The notes under the pieces: model-generated
What the model saw: only the letters and a program-made list of their open reading frames with translations
Databases searched by the model: none
What the model was told of the DNA's origin: nothing
Shown here: positions 36,396-45,854 of the stretch, piece by piece
How the letters are laid out: each line of letters opens with the position of its first letter
Position numbering within the stretch: position 1 is the first letter of the stretch
Position numbers and translations under genes: made by a program
DNA from: Lewinella sp041392765
GTDB lineage: Bacteria; Bacteroidota; Bacteroidia; Chitinophagales; Saprospiraceae
Assembly: GCA_041392765.1 (NCBI GenBank)
Contig: JAWKLL010000008.1
Span: forward strand, 90,854 to 154,853
Length of the DNA: 64,000 bases
Direction of reading: 5' to 3'

Positions 36396-38685
36396 ATGTG
36401 GTACAATTTTCTTTTGCCTCAAAAACGCATTTTACTTTTCTACTTCATCTGTATTACGGCGTTTTCGACGCTATACGGGCAGGCTACGCTTCGCGGCAGG
36501 GTTTTCGATGCCGATACTAACCAACCATTGGTAGGGGCGGCGGTATCGCTGGCGACCCTCTCGGAAGGACGCATTACAGATTCCGTGGGGATGTTTCGTT
36601 TCGACCCTATTCCATCGGGTAGGTATCAATTGACGATTTCTTATTTAGGTTACCAAGAAGTGGTATTGAATGAGGTACTCGTAGCATCGGGCAAGGAGCA
36701 GGTGTTGGAAATAGCCTTGATGGAAACGTCCACCAGCTTAGCGTTAGTAACGGTAAAAGGCAGCCGTGTGGACGGCAGCAATACAGGCGGCAATGTAGTG
36801 AGATTGACACAAGAGGAAACCCTCCGCTTTCCCGCTACTTTCAACGACCCGGGGCGTTTATCTATGGCTTTTGCTGGGGTAGCGGGTGCCAATGACCAAG
36901 CGAATCACCTCATCGTCAGGGGGCAATCGCCTCTTGGCAACCACTGGCGGCTGGAGGGCATGGAAATCGTGAACCCCAATCATCGCCAATGCTGGTACTT
37001 TCTCCGACCGTACCACGCTGAATGGTGGCGGGTGAACGCTGTCAGCAGCCAGTTGTTGGAAGATGCTCGTTTGTATCTGGGGGCATTCCCTGCCAACTAC
37101 GGCAACGCCACTGCCAGCATCATGGATATGTACCTGCGCGAAGGCAATAACGAAACACAGGAATACACCCTCCAAGCAGGGCTGATTGGCTTTGATGCTG
37201 CAGCAGAATGCCTTTCAAAAAAGGAGGTGCTTCCTACTTGGTGAATTATCGCTATTCTTTCACGGGGCTGCTAAGCGATTTGGGTGTTCCGTTGGGAAAT
37301 GAAGATATACGGTTTCAGGATTTGAGCTTCAAGCTGCATTTACCGGGCAAGAAGAACAGCATGTTGTCTCTTTTTGGCCTTTATGGCAATAGTAGCAACC
37401 GCTTCCGCCAACCCACCGACACGAGTGCATGGGAAACGGAAAAAGACCTATACGGCAGCATAGACTACGATGCCGATTTGGCCATAGCTGGGTTTGCATG
37501 GAAACGCCCCGTTGGCAATAAAGGGCTATGGCAAGCGTCGGGGTGTGGTCGGAGACGAATACTACGCGGGTGGCCATCGCAGCCGATTTGCGCGTACCAG
37601 AAAGCGACCGAGCCGACCAATCGAAAAGCGTGGTAAAGACCAGCTATCGGCATAAGCTGCTACCTTTTGGCAGCATAGAGGCCGGGGTGGAAGTATTGGC
37701 ATTGCAACAAACAGTGGATCGCGTATTCCCTTTCGGAAGCGACGGTACACAACAGCAAACAGGCGAGGGGGTAGCGGCAGCTCCTTTTGTAGATATCCGT
37801 TACCGGATTAGCCAACTACAGCTACAAGCTGGCTGGCGCTCGACCGTCTGGATGGGTTGGTTAGGCAACCGGGTCAGTGCCGAGCCACGGGTGGCGGCTC
37901 ATTACGCCTTATCGGCTCGTAGTAGCGTTGGCGTGGATTACGGCATTAGCACCCAAGCGCCTTCGCCCTACGAGGCAGCGATACGCCCCCGCGAGGTGCG
38001 ACAGTGGAGTGCTTTTTGGCACTTTTTGCCTAACGAGCATATAAAATGGAGTTGGCAGGTTTATCAGCAGCAGTTGTATCACTTGGCGGGCGAGGGTACG
38101 CTCTCCGCACTGAACCAGTGGGAAACCCTACAATCGTCTATGCAGGCCACGGGCAGAGGGCGCACTAGAGGCATGGAGTTGAGTTTGCAACGTTTTGCAG
38201 GTACAGGTTGGTGGTATGTACTAAGCGGCAGCTTGCTGGATGCGCGCTATCAGGATGCCAATGACCAATGGCAGCATACCCGTTTTTCTCACGGCTTTGC
38301 CTCGGCACTCACCATCGGTAAAGAATGGCATGGGATGGACAAAAAAGGTACAGCTAACCGATTAGGTATCAACACTAGCCTGCAATGGAGAGGGGGACTG
38401 CGTACGTTACCCATCTTATTGGAGGCATCGCGCACAGCACGTACCACTGTATTCGACTACGATGCTACGTTTGCCCAACAACTACCCGACTACTTCCGTA
38501 TGGACTTGCGGGTTTACTACCAGAAAAACCACGAGGGCTGGAATAGCATGCTTTCGTTGGATATTCAAAACGCAACCGGCTACCAAAATACCGCCTACCA
38601 ATACTACGACCGCTTATTGGACGCCGTACAGACTCGCTACCAATTGGAGTTTATCCCCATCATCAGTTATCGGGTGAATTTTTAG
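36396..38685 (+). CDS. TonB-dependent-receptor-like outer-membrane protein with carboxypeptidase-regulatory-like domain (frameshifted)
   Basis: About 760 residues. Signal RILLFYFICITAFSTLYG, then a CarboxypepD-regulatory-like beta-sandwich (LRGRVFDADTNQPLVGAAVS, GMFRFDPIPSGRYQLTISYL), a plug-like region (RLSMAFAGVAGANDQANHLI, VRGQSPLGNHWRLEGMEIVN) and a barrel with alternating beta-strands to the C-terminal RYQLEFIPIISYRVNF. Such proteins import polymers, chelates or vitamins, but no SusD partner is near. Breaks near 36985, 37033, 37205 and 37535 look like single-base errors. I start at ATG 36396, which begins the signal peptide. Confidence 0.8.
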
Positions 38686-38773
38686 CGTGTTTTTGAGCAG
38701 CGTTTTGGCGTAATAATAACCGTTGTGCCAATACAACCTCATAGAGGATGGCATATATGTGCCTGACTAAAAC

Positions 38774-38811
38774 GCCCTCCATCGACTGTAAAGGAACAGC
38801 CGATGGAGGGC
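38774..38811. terminator. bidirectional terminator-like hairpin
   Basis: Perfect 11-bp stem GCCCTCCATCG / CGATGGAGGGC with a 16-base loop between the convergent barrel and amidohydrolase genes. On the minus strand it is followed by GTTTTAG. T-runs are weak on both sides. Confidence 0.6.
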
Positions 38812-38843
38812 AAGTTTAGATAAGCTCGTGATAACCGTGGGGG

Positions 38844-40148
38844 TTACTTACTCAGCACCAAGTAGTCCAATGCGAAGTTGGCGTATAATTCCACGCCTAG
38901 CTGGAGGCCAGATTCATCGATATAAAAATCGGGAGTGTGATGGGGTGCCGCCTTAGCTGGATCCATGTCTTTCGGCATCCCGCCGAGGAAAACGAACAGG
39001 CCAGGTACTTCCAAGGCAAAAAAGGAAAAATCTTCTGCTCCTGTACGCGCACGAGTAAGCACCACATTATCTTCACCAGCGACTGCTTTCATAGTCGGCC
39101 CCATCATGGCGGTCAGTTCCGGGTTATTGAAGGTTACGGGGTAGCCTTTTTCAATCATAACATCCACGGTTGCTCCTGCTGCTTCTGCTATATTGGTGGC
39201 TGTTCTGCGAATGCGTTCGTGTATGTCTTTTTGCATTTGCACGTCTAGGGTGCGGATGGTGCCGGTTAGCTCTACTTCTTCCGGTATGATGTTGCTGCGG
39301 ACACCGCCCTGTATTTTGCCAATGCTGATAACACAGGCTTCATTGGTTAAGTCCATCTGTCGGCTGACGATCGTTTGTAAACCGAGGATGATTTGAGCGG
39401 ATACGGTTACAGGATCCACACCCGTCCAAGGGGTCGATCCGTGCGTTTGCTTTCCTTTTACGGTGATAACAAATCGGTTGACTGCTGCCAAAGCCCCTCC
39501 TGGCTTGAAGCGAACCTCCCCCACGGGCGTACCTGAATTGATATGAATGCCGAAAGCAGCATCTACCTTGGGGTTGTTTAGTACACCTTCCTTGACCATC
39601 AGTTCGGCACCGCCTTCTTCTCCAGGAGGCGCCCCTTCTTCAGCGGGCTGGAAGATGAATACTACCGTGCCTGCTATCTGCTCTTTCATGCCTGAAAGGA
39701 TTTCTGCCGCCCCCATCAGCATGGCCACGTGGGTATCGTGCCCGCAGGCGTGCATCACACCTGATTCGGTGCCCAAATAGGTGGTGGTTTCTTTGCTGGC
39801 AAAGGGCAGGTCAACGCGCTCCGTTACGGGTAGTGCATCCATGTCGGCGCGTAGCGCTACTGTTTTACCGGGTTTTCCGCCCTTCAAAATACCTACGACT
39901 CCCGTATGGCCTACTTTCGTACGCACTTCCATTCCTAAAGAACGAAGATGCGCCTCTATCATAGCCGCTGTCTTGAATTCGCGGTTGCTCAATTCTGGAT
40001 ACTGGTGTAAATGTCTGCGCCATTCAATCACTTTTTCGTCTAAAGCCGTAGCTTGTTGGTGAACGGCATCCTTGAATGTTCCTTGGCCCCAAAGCGGGAG
40101 TGCGGCTACTAGTGCCCCAAAAAAGATGAGTCGTTTCATACTGTCCAT
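38844..40148 (-). CDS. secreted M20-family amidohydrolase
   Basis: About 434 residues, clean frame. Signal peptide MKRLIFFGALVAALPLWG (ATG at 40139 or 40148; further upstream ATGs unlikely). Metal-site motifs of the M20D aminoacylase/IAA-amino-acid hydrolase type: WRRHLHQYPELSNREFKT, VALRADMDALPVTE, MHACGHDTHVAMLMGAA, FIFQPAEEGAPPGEEGGA, and LTRARTGAEDFSFFA late. The lid domain includes VKGKQTHGSTPWTGVDPV. Probably cleaves N-acyl amino acids or peptides outside the inner membrane. Confidence 0.93.
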   Translation of the reverse strand: MDSMKRLIFFGALVAALPLWGQGTFKDAVHQQATALDEKVIEWRRHLHQYPELSNREFKTAAMIEAHLRSLGMEVRTKVGHTGVVGILKGGKPGKTVALRADMDALPVTERVDLPFASKETTTYLGTESGVMHACGHDTHVAMLMGAAEILSGMKEQIAGTVVFIFQPAEEGAPPGEEGGAELMVKEGVLNNPKVDAAFGIHINSGTPVGEVRFKPGGALAAVNRFVITVKGKQTHGSTPWTGVDPVTVSAQIILGLQTIVSRQMDLTNEACVISIGKIQGGVRSNIIPEEVELTGTIRTLDVQMQKDIHERIRRTATNIAEAAGATVDVMIEKGYPVTFNNPELTAMMGPTMKAVAGEDNVVLTRARTGAEDFSFFALEVPGLFVFLGGMPKDMDPAKAAPHHTPDFYIDESGLQLGVELYANFALDYLVLSK

Positions 40149-40353
40149 TTTTGAGGGCATAAGGTAATGGTTTAGTGTAGGATATACAAGTTTTTTTAGC
40201 TGGTTTAGGTGCAAATCTACTCCTGAGTTCTTAGAAACCGTTTTTGAAGATATATTTTATGGTTTGTGTGAAAGGTGTAGTAATGAATAGATTGGGAGTG
40301 CGTTAAAAAAGTACAACAACATCACTACAGCTAAGCCCATCCGTTATCCCATT

Positions 40354-40728
40354 ATGTTAAAAAGAGCTAATCTCATCCTCTATTTTTCTTTACTACTAGC
40401 CATTATCCTGCTTTGGGTTATCAGGATAGGCATTATATTGAAAGCATGGTGGGGCTTAGGCCGACTTCCTGTTTCGGAAGATTATCTGAATATTACCGTT
40501 TGGACTAATTATCACTTCGTCCTTTTTTCCCATCGGTTGGATGAGTTTTGGGTGGCACTGATCTCTATCTTTGCTTTTCCGCTTTGGTATGTGAGTGCTG
40601 TTTTTTTGTATATACAGTACCCAGCCCAAAGAAAGTGGATTATCGGATTGGGGCTATTTTTTCTCTCATTAAGTTTTTTATATCGCTCCACGGAGACTGC
40701 TCGCTTTGTAGGTCTAATAATTACGTGA
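40354..40728 (+). CDS. small integral membrane protein, unknown
   Basis: 124 residues with three or four predicted membrane helices (ANLILYFSLLLAIILLWVIR, ALISIFAFPLWYVSAVFLYI, WIIGLGLFFLSLSFLY). No recognised family. Clean frame and an independent position between two minus-strand genes. Confidence 0.55.
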   Translation: MLKRANLILYFSLLLAIILLWVIRIGIILKAWWGLGRLPVSEDYLNITVWTNYHFVLFSHRLDEFWVALISIFAFPLWYVSAVFLYIQYPAQRKWIIGLGLFFLSLSFLYRSTETARFVGLIIT

Positions 40729-40755
40729 AAAGACATTTATTATTTTTCTTCAACC

Positions 40756-41655
40756 CTACTCTACAAGGTAGCGGTACATCACTATACAGGCGGGGTTGTC
40801 CTTGCGTTTTTCGTTAGAAATATAGAGGTTGCCGTGGTTGTCGAAGCAAATTCCTTCTGGTTGGCGGTGGAAGGTTTTGGGGAGTTTTATGATATGTAAA
40901 ATATGACCTTCCCTATTGGCTACAAAGAGGAGGTTTCCTTTGGATGAAGATAGGTACAGGTGTCCATTCAATGGATGAACGGCAATGGCGGTGGGATGAA
41001 AACTAAATGCTTCTTCGCTAAATATTTCGTTGATTTTTTCCATTGCGGGCTTTTGCGCGCAAGTATCTAAGTAAGCCTGTACGGCAGCTTGGTTAAATAC
41101 CAAAAAGGGGACGGTGTCTAATGTGTGGGTTGATAAATTGAAAGCAAAAACAGCACGCTCTTCCGTGGATCCCCCACCTACTGTGCTACTGGCTTTACAA
41201 GCGAGCAAGAGCGCGTGGCGTATGGGGTCGTAGCCCAGCCCTTCTACATCGCTATGGTCGGTCAATAGGGTGTTGTACTTTATGGTTTCCTGCTGTGGTG
41301 TGCAGGGATGATGAATAGCGTAAATAGTGCCTGTGTTTTTTACAACATACCAGCTGTCGCCTACGGCTTCTACCCCTTCGTAATCGCCTTCTTTCCAGAA
41401 GGGCACGCTTGTTTGCAAGGTCATGGTAGTAGGGTTGAGCTGGTAAACGTTGCCTGTTTCGTCCTCAACCTCCAGCAAATGAGCATTGTCGGCAGTCATT
41501 GACAATCCAGATATTTCGTTCAAAGTGTCTTCCAATACCCACACTTTTTCGGGGTGAAGCCAGTTGTAGTTTGCTGGGTTTTTCTGTGCTGATAACGATT
41601 TACCACCCAAGAGGGATAACAGCAGGGATAAGGCGAATAAAAAATTGTTCTTCAT
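40756..41655 (-). CDS. SdiA-regulated-like secreted beta-propeller protein
   Basis: 299 residues, clean frame. Signal peptide KNNFLFALSLLLSLLGGKSL (ATG 41655). Propeller-type phrases spaced through the protein: LNEISGLSMTADNAHLLEVE, DYEGVEAVGDSWYVV, HSDVEGLGYDPIRHALLLAC, FSFHPTAIAVHPLNGHLYL, RQPEGICFDNHGNLYISNE. This matches the SdiA-regulated family, extracytoplasmic propellers with possible esterase or phytase-like relatives. Function unproven. Confidence 0.75.
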   Translation of the reverse strand: MKNNFLFALSLLLSLLGGKSLSAQKNPANYNWLHPEKVWVLEDTLNEISGLSMTADNAHLLEVEDETGNVYQLNPTTMTLQTSVPFWKEGDYEGVEAVGDSWYVVKNTGTIYAIHHPCTPQQETIKYNTLLTDHSDVEGLGYDPIRHALLLACKASSTVGGGSTEERAVFAFNLSTHTLDTVPFLVFNQAAVQAYLDTCAQKPAMEKINEIFSEEAFSFHPTAIAVHPLNGHLYLSSSKGNLLFVANREGHILHIIKLPKTFHRQPEGICFDNHGNLYISNEKRKDNPACIVMYRYLVE

Positions 41656-41783
41656 ATAGTTAAAGTTTGCCCCAAAGCCGAGCCATCGTAAAAAAACGTT
41701 ATCTTTGTAACCGTTTGTATGAAACAAAAAGATGACCCAAGCGTTTCACTAACGTCTCAAGAACATATCTATTTTACATTGCC

Positions 41784-41855
41784 ATGTTGACAATCATTAT
41801 TCTTACCGTTATTTATCGCTGGGTGATTACGCGTTTCTTCAGGAATACCCAGTAG
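41784..41855 (+). CDS. possible 23-residue membrane peptide
   Basis: ATG at 41784 opens MLTIIILTVIYRWVITRFF plus four residues, a single hydrophobic helix with basic C-terminus, as in many small membrane peptides. It lies in the gap before the SCP2 gene. No conservation data; chance is possible. Confidence 0.2.
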   Translation: MLTIIILTVIYRWVITRFFRNTQ

Positions 41856-41898
41856 TGTTTTCCGTTCATTTTGTTACCCAAAGTAAATAATTCACTCC

Positions 41899-42192
41899 AT
41901 GACGCTCCAAGAATTGACAGCGGAAATAGCTATTTCCGTTCAGAACGCTCCTATTACTGGAAAAACCATTAAGCTTGTTTTAGATACGGGAATTGTGTAT
42001 ATTGACTTGTCTCAAGCACCGGCTACTGTCTCCAATGAGGACAAAGATGCCGATGCAGTGGTTACTACTACATTGGAAACTTTAGAGAAACTCAGCAACA
42101 AAGAAACCAACCCTATGATGGCAATCATCAGCGGCAAGGTGACAATTGCTGGTGATATGGCAGCTGCTTTACAGTTGCAGAACATATTGTAA
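41899..42192 (+). CDS. SCP2 sterol/lipid-transfer domain protein
   Basis: 97 residues, a single SCP2 domain: TIKLVLDTGIVYIDLSQAP, DADAVVTTTLETLEKLSNKE, NPMMAIISGKVTIAGDMAAA, LQLQNIL. SCP2 domains bind fatty acyl chains or sterol-like lipids. It is convergent with a wax-ester synthase/DGAT gene that itself ends in an SCP2-like domain, which suggests a shared role in storage-lipid handling. Confidence 0.88.
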   Translation: MTLQELTAEIAISVQNAPITGKTIKLVLDTGIVYIDLSQAPATVSNEDKDADAVVTTTLETLEKLSNKETNPMMAIISGKVTIAGDMAAALQLQNIL

Positions 42193-42206
42193 CGCAACCC
42201 GCGCTA

Positions 42207-42300
42207 AGGGGCTGGAGGGGGCTACTCCTGACCATCGGGAGGGACGAGCGAAGCGAAGCCCGCAAGCACCTGACCCCGCTCAACTTATAAGACGGAACAG
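42207..42300. repeat. GC-rich palindromic repeat
   Basis: Between the convergent SCP2 and acyltransferase genes. Holds GGAGGGGGCTACTCC, CGAGCGAAGCGAAGCCCG and CCTGACCCCG; the last is the inverse of CGGGGTCAGG at about 27073. Probably the same REP-like class. Confidence 0.45.
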
Positions 42301-42375
42301 AAGATGCTTTTGCGGGGGAGCGCCCTAAAAAACATATCAGCGTCTCTTATCCATCCCTGTCAATGTTGCGCCAAA

Positions 42376-44208
42376 TCAGGCTTTTGCCTTTTTGCGCTGT
42401 TCTTTCATAAACTTACCCAACATGCCACCCATTTTCATGGCGCGGTCGAAGTCTCCATCGACTTTCAGCCGACCCTGAATGAAGGCCATTTGTACATCGG
42501 ATTGGCCGGTTGCAATTTTCACCAAATGTTCGTCGGCTACGGAGAAGGTCACGTCAGCTCCACCTGCTTTGGTCTTGCTGATTTTACCCGGTGTGTGGTT
42601 GAGATCGATTTTCCAGTACGCAGGTTGGGATGCCCCTGTCACCTCAAAGAGGAATATACCCCGCCCTGTTTTTTCGGCGGCCTCGGGGAAATCTTTCAAA
42701 AATTGCCTCAACTCCTTGAAAAAAGGCTCGGATGCTAAGTGTTCTTTAGGAGCTTTGTTGGCTTGCGTTTTTTTCTTGCGTGTTCCTTTTTCTTGTATAG
42801 CCTTTTCTAATTCGGCGGTGGCTTCGCGCATGAAGCGTCCAAATACCTCAATATCTGGCATGGAGTTCGTGTCGGCGGTAGGGCTGATGGTGAGCAACCC
42901 ATTGTAGCTGAATACACTGATAATAAGCCCCAACCCATCGAATAAGGGTGCTGTGCCTGAAATGGAAATCAACTTGTGGCCATTGATGTAGAGCGGGAAT
43001 TGTGGCCCGGGTACATTACTGATGGTTACGTTGAAAACAGGATTGTGAAATTCGGCCAAGTGGAAACGAGAGTAAATTTTTGCAGCTTGGTTGGCAACGC
43101 CGAAAGGCACGGCTTCGGCCATTTTGGAGAGTGTTTTGGCACCTATGGCACCGTTGTAAGTCTTGCCTCTGATGGTGTTTTCTTGAATAACTTCCAGCCG
43201 CTGGATGGGGTCGGCGATGTTGGTGGCCAACTGTACCAGCATGGAGGAGATTTGGTTGCTGCCGTGTGCTTCTTCGCCCTCGGTACGGGTAGAAATTGGC
43301 ACCATGGCCACTAAAGGTTTGACAGGCAATTGTCCTTTTTCTTGTAGGTATAAGCGCAACCCTCCTGCACAAATGGCCAGCACTACATCGTTGAGGGTTG
43401 TATTCATGGCGTTTTTAATGGCTTTTACGCGCTCCAAGTCTATCATGAATGTGCTCCATTTTCTGCGGGCCGAAATGATGCCGTTGAAAGGAGTGGAAGG
43501 AGCCGAAAAAGGAGCCGTAGGGGGTGCTGTCTTCTGTGCTCGGCTCAAAAAGCCAGATTTGAGGGTGGCCGATACGGTTTCGCCCAGCAGCCGAGGTACT
43601 TTGAGGGGGTCTTTAGCAAAGCTCATAGTGCTGCGCCACATCAGTTCCACTTCATTAGGAAGGGGTTTGGGACGCCAAGGCTTGGGTTCAGGAATGGGTA
43701 ACACTTCTGGGGTGAAGTCGAAAATAAGACTCAACAGCCCGGCTCCCGACATACCATCTATGGCCACGTGGTGTATTTTGGAAATGATTGCTACCGAGCC
43801 TTTAGGCACCTGTGGAATATCGTCAAGCCCTTCTACGAAAGTAAAGCTCCACAGGGGTCGATTGAGATCCATGGGTTCGCTGAAGAGTTGGGAAGCAACT
43901 TTGCGCAGTTCGTTCCAGCCACCGGGTTTAGGCAGTGCAATATGGTGTACATGCAAATCGAGGTCAAAGTAGGGGTCGTCCACCCAGTAAGGATAGTCTA
44001 TACTGAGAGGGACGTACATGAGACGCTTGCGCAAACGGGGGGTCGTATGCAGGCGGGAGGCAATAATAGCCCTAAAGGTATCGAATGCAATGGATCCTTC
44101 GATGACGGCCACGGCTCCTACGTGCATGGGGCTGCTGGGGGTCTCGCCATACAAAAAAGCGGCATCCATGCCGGAAATGGGTTCTATTCTATCCTTAGAT
44201 TGGCTCAT
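42376..44208 (-). CDS. wax ester synthase/diacylglycerol acyltransferase with C-terminal SCP2 domain
   Basis: 610 residues, clean frame. The N-terminal WS/DGAT domain carries the catalytic HHxxxDG (KIHHVAIDGMSGAGLLSLIF), with PISGMDAAFLYGE at the N-terminus, LNDVVLAICAGGLRLYL, and the second conserved block NVTISNVPGPQFPLYINGHK. After a basic linker (TRKKKTQANKAPKEH) comes an SCP2-like domain (FFKELRQFLKDFPEAAEKTG, VTFSVADEHLVKIATGQSDV, FIQGRLKVDGDFDRAMKMGG). It esterifies acyl-CoA to fatty alcohols or diacylglycerol, making storage lipid. Start ATG 44208 (MSQSKDRIEPIS) preferred. Confidence 0.92.
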   Translation of the reverse strand: MSQSKDRIEPISGMDAAFLYGETPSSPMHVGAVAVIEGSIAFDTFRAIIASRLHTTPRLRKRLMYVPLSIDYPYWVDDPYFDLDLHVHHIALPKPGGWNELRKVASQLFSEPMDLNRPLWSFTFVEGLDDIPQVPKGSVAIISKIHHVAIDGMSGAGLLSLIFDFTPEVLPIPEPKPWRPKPLPNEVELMWRSTMSFAKDPLKVPRLLGETVSATLKSGFLSRAQKTAPPTAPFSAPSTPFNGIISARRKWSTFMIDLERVKAIKNAMNTTLNDVVLAICAGGLRLYLQEKGQLPVKPLVAMVPISTRTEGEEAHGSNQISSMLVQLATNIADPIQRLEVIQENTIRGKTYNGAIGAKTLSKMAEAVPFGVANQAAKIYSRFHLAEFHNPVFNVTISNVPGPQFPLYINGHKLISISGTAPLFDGLGLIISVFSYNGLLTISPTADTNSMPDIEVFGRFMREATAELEKAIQEKGTRKKKTQANKAPKEHLASEPFFKELRQFLKDFPEAAEKTGRGIFLFEVTGASQPAYWKIDLNHTPGKISKTKAGGADVTFSVADEHLVKIATGQSDVQMAFIQGRLKVDGDFDRAMKMGGMLGKFMKEQRKKAKA

Positions 44209-44371
44209 GTATTCATTGATTGCCCGCATTTGCCCAACCTGTAACGCTGTGTTACTCGGCTACTGCCCAATACGGGGTGATGTATTAAGAGTATGGTTGA
44301 CAAAAATACAGTTTTTGTTGAGATAGTATGCCATTTGCCGTGTTGCAGAGAATGAAAGGATTGCAATATTT

Positions 44372-44475
44372 TAATTTCCGTCAAATTACTAAGCGTAGGA
44401 ATACTTGCACAAAGCGTGTGCGTAAAGACAAGCCTCCAGGAAAAATGGGATCAGTTATTTCCGTCAAATTGCTAA
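44372..44475 (-). mobile_element. TGACGGAAATAA hairpin element, copy E (rearranged)
   Basis: About 104 bp in opposite orientation. Both ends carry TTAG(T/C)AATTTGACGGAAAT rather than one T-rich end, and the core (AAGCGTAGGAATACTTGCAC) is on one side only, so it is an internally deleted or recombined copy. Confidence 0.6.
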
Positions 44476-44591
44476 GAGAAAGGTAATCAAATAATACGTA
44501 AATTTATATACACTCAAAATGGTTGGCATCTTTAAAGTTCTTACCTTTATTCCCCATACTAAATGATTAGGGGATGAAAAAAGTGACCCGT

Positions 44592-44624
44592 TTTGGACTA
44601 AGGGACGGGAAAAAGATATTTTAG
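44592..44624 (+). promoter_or_regulatory. candidate promoter for the 44697 gene
   Basis: TTTG at 44592..44595 and TATTTTAG at 44617, 21 bases apart. The -7 box matches TA..TT.G with one deviation. About 70 bases ahead of the ATG. Confidence 0.35.
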
Positions 44625-44696
44625 CCTCATACGAAATCCGTTTTAATAACCTCTACTATTAGTACCAGTTCTATGATATGTTTCATCAAATTAACA

Positions 44697-45854
44697 ATGA
44701 AAATACCCATCTCATCCATTATTATGTTACTGTTTTTGGCGGTAATAGGCACCTTTTCTTGTAGAAAAAACTTGCAAGCACAAGATGCTGAATCTGGTTG
44801 TAATTTTTACTACTGGAAAACAATCTTCAATTTTGACGAACAAGACCAACACCTTGCGGATAGTCTTAAAACCAAAAAACTTTATTTGCGGTATTTTGAT
44901 GTAGATTGGAGTCCCAGCCGTGAAATGGCGATACCTAAGGGAGTCGTGCAGTTTGGCGATAGCTGGTGGGGTTCAGAGCAATATCTGAATAATCTGCAAT
45001 TAGTGCCAGTCGTGTATATTACGAATCGGGTATTTGAGTCAGGATATGATCTGGATTCTCTAGTCGCTAAAACGGCGAGAAAAACCGAAGAATTAACGGA
45101 ATACCTTGAACGGCAACTTACCCTCAAATACCAGCACCCGGAGGATCGGGTGGAACTGTATTTGAATAACTGGTCAGAACAAGATAGCCTGCAAAAACTT
45201 GAAATAAGTCGGTTCAGGGAACGTATGACGGAGGTGCAAATTGATTGTGACTGGACGCAAAGTACTCGGGATGTATATTTTTTATTTCTGAAAAAGTTAC
45301 AAGCTCGGTTCCCTAATTTCAATATCACCTGTACCGTCCGATTGCATCAGTACCGCGACAGAGACATGGCAGGCATACCGCCTGTGAGTCGCGCCACATT
45401 GATGTGCTATAACGTTGATAAACTGAGTGATTTTGAGGCAACAGATGCGATCTATGACCCGAAATTGGTTAGTGGTTATCTCAAAAACAAGGCTTATCCG
45501 ATTCCTCTAGAAGCTGCACTGCCGCTTTTTTCATGGGGAGCTTTGTTTCACGAAGACCAATTCAAAGGTATTGCCAGCCAAACGGGAACTGTTCAGTGTG
45601 AGGACAATCCGTTGTTTACGTCGTTAGGCAATGGGCGATACCGCTTCACGCAAGATACCGTTTTTGCAGGCATCTATATGCGAACGGGCGATGTACTACG
45701 AGCCGACGAAGCCAGTCAGGTAGAATTAGAAGAACTAGCGCGGTGGTTGGGGCAGCGAAGCGAGGTATATAGCTTATCCTTTTTTGAATGGAATGATCAT
45801 ACTAAAAACTACAACATCGATGCTATCTATCAACAATTCTTGGCGGGCAAATAA
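44697..45854 (+). CDS. DUF3142-like lipoprotein (intact paralogue)
   Basis: 385 residues, clean frame. Signal MKIPISSIIMLLFLAVIG with lipobox GTFSC. Body shared with the broken gene at 32614: FYYWKTIFNFDEQDQHLADS, LYLRYFDVDW, PVVYITNRVF, EVQIDCDWTQST, TCTVRLHQYRDRDMAGIPPV, LMCYNVDKL, PIPLEAALPLFSWGALFHED. The D-x-D-W core and MCYN strand end recall TIM-barrel glycosidase-like DUF3142 proteins; this is from memory. I prefer ATG 44697 to 44673 because it gives a standard lipoprotein signal. The next gene overlaps its 3' end by about 35 bases. Confidence 0.75.
   Translation: MKIPISSIIMLLFLAVIGTFSCRKNLQAQDAESGCNFYYWKTIFNFDEQDQHLADSLKTKKLYLRYFDVDWSPSREMAIPKGVVQFGDSWWGSEQYLNNLQLVPVVYITNRVFESGYDLDSLVAKTARKTEELTEYLERQLTLKYQHPEDRVELYLNNWSEQDSLQKLEISRFRERMTEVQIDCDWTQSTRDVYFLFLKKLQARFPNFNITCTVRLHQYRDRDMAGIPPVSRATLMCYNVDKLSDFEATDAIYDPKLVSGYLKNKAYPIPLEAALPLFSWGALFHEDQFKGIASQTGTVQCEDNPLFTSLGNGRYRFTQDTVFAGIYMRTGDVLRADEASQVELEELARWLGQRSEVYSLSFFEWNDHTKNYNIDAIYQQFLAGK

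Noticed and set aside
43205..43972. 255-codon open frame antisense to the acyltransferase gene
   Set aside because: Shadow of a well-supported gene with clean frame and catalytic motif; composition is not protein-like.
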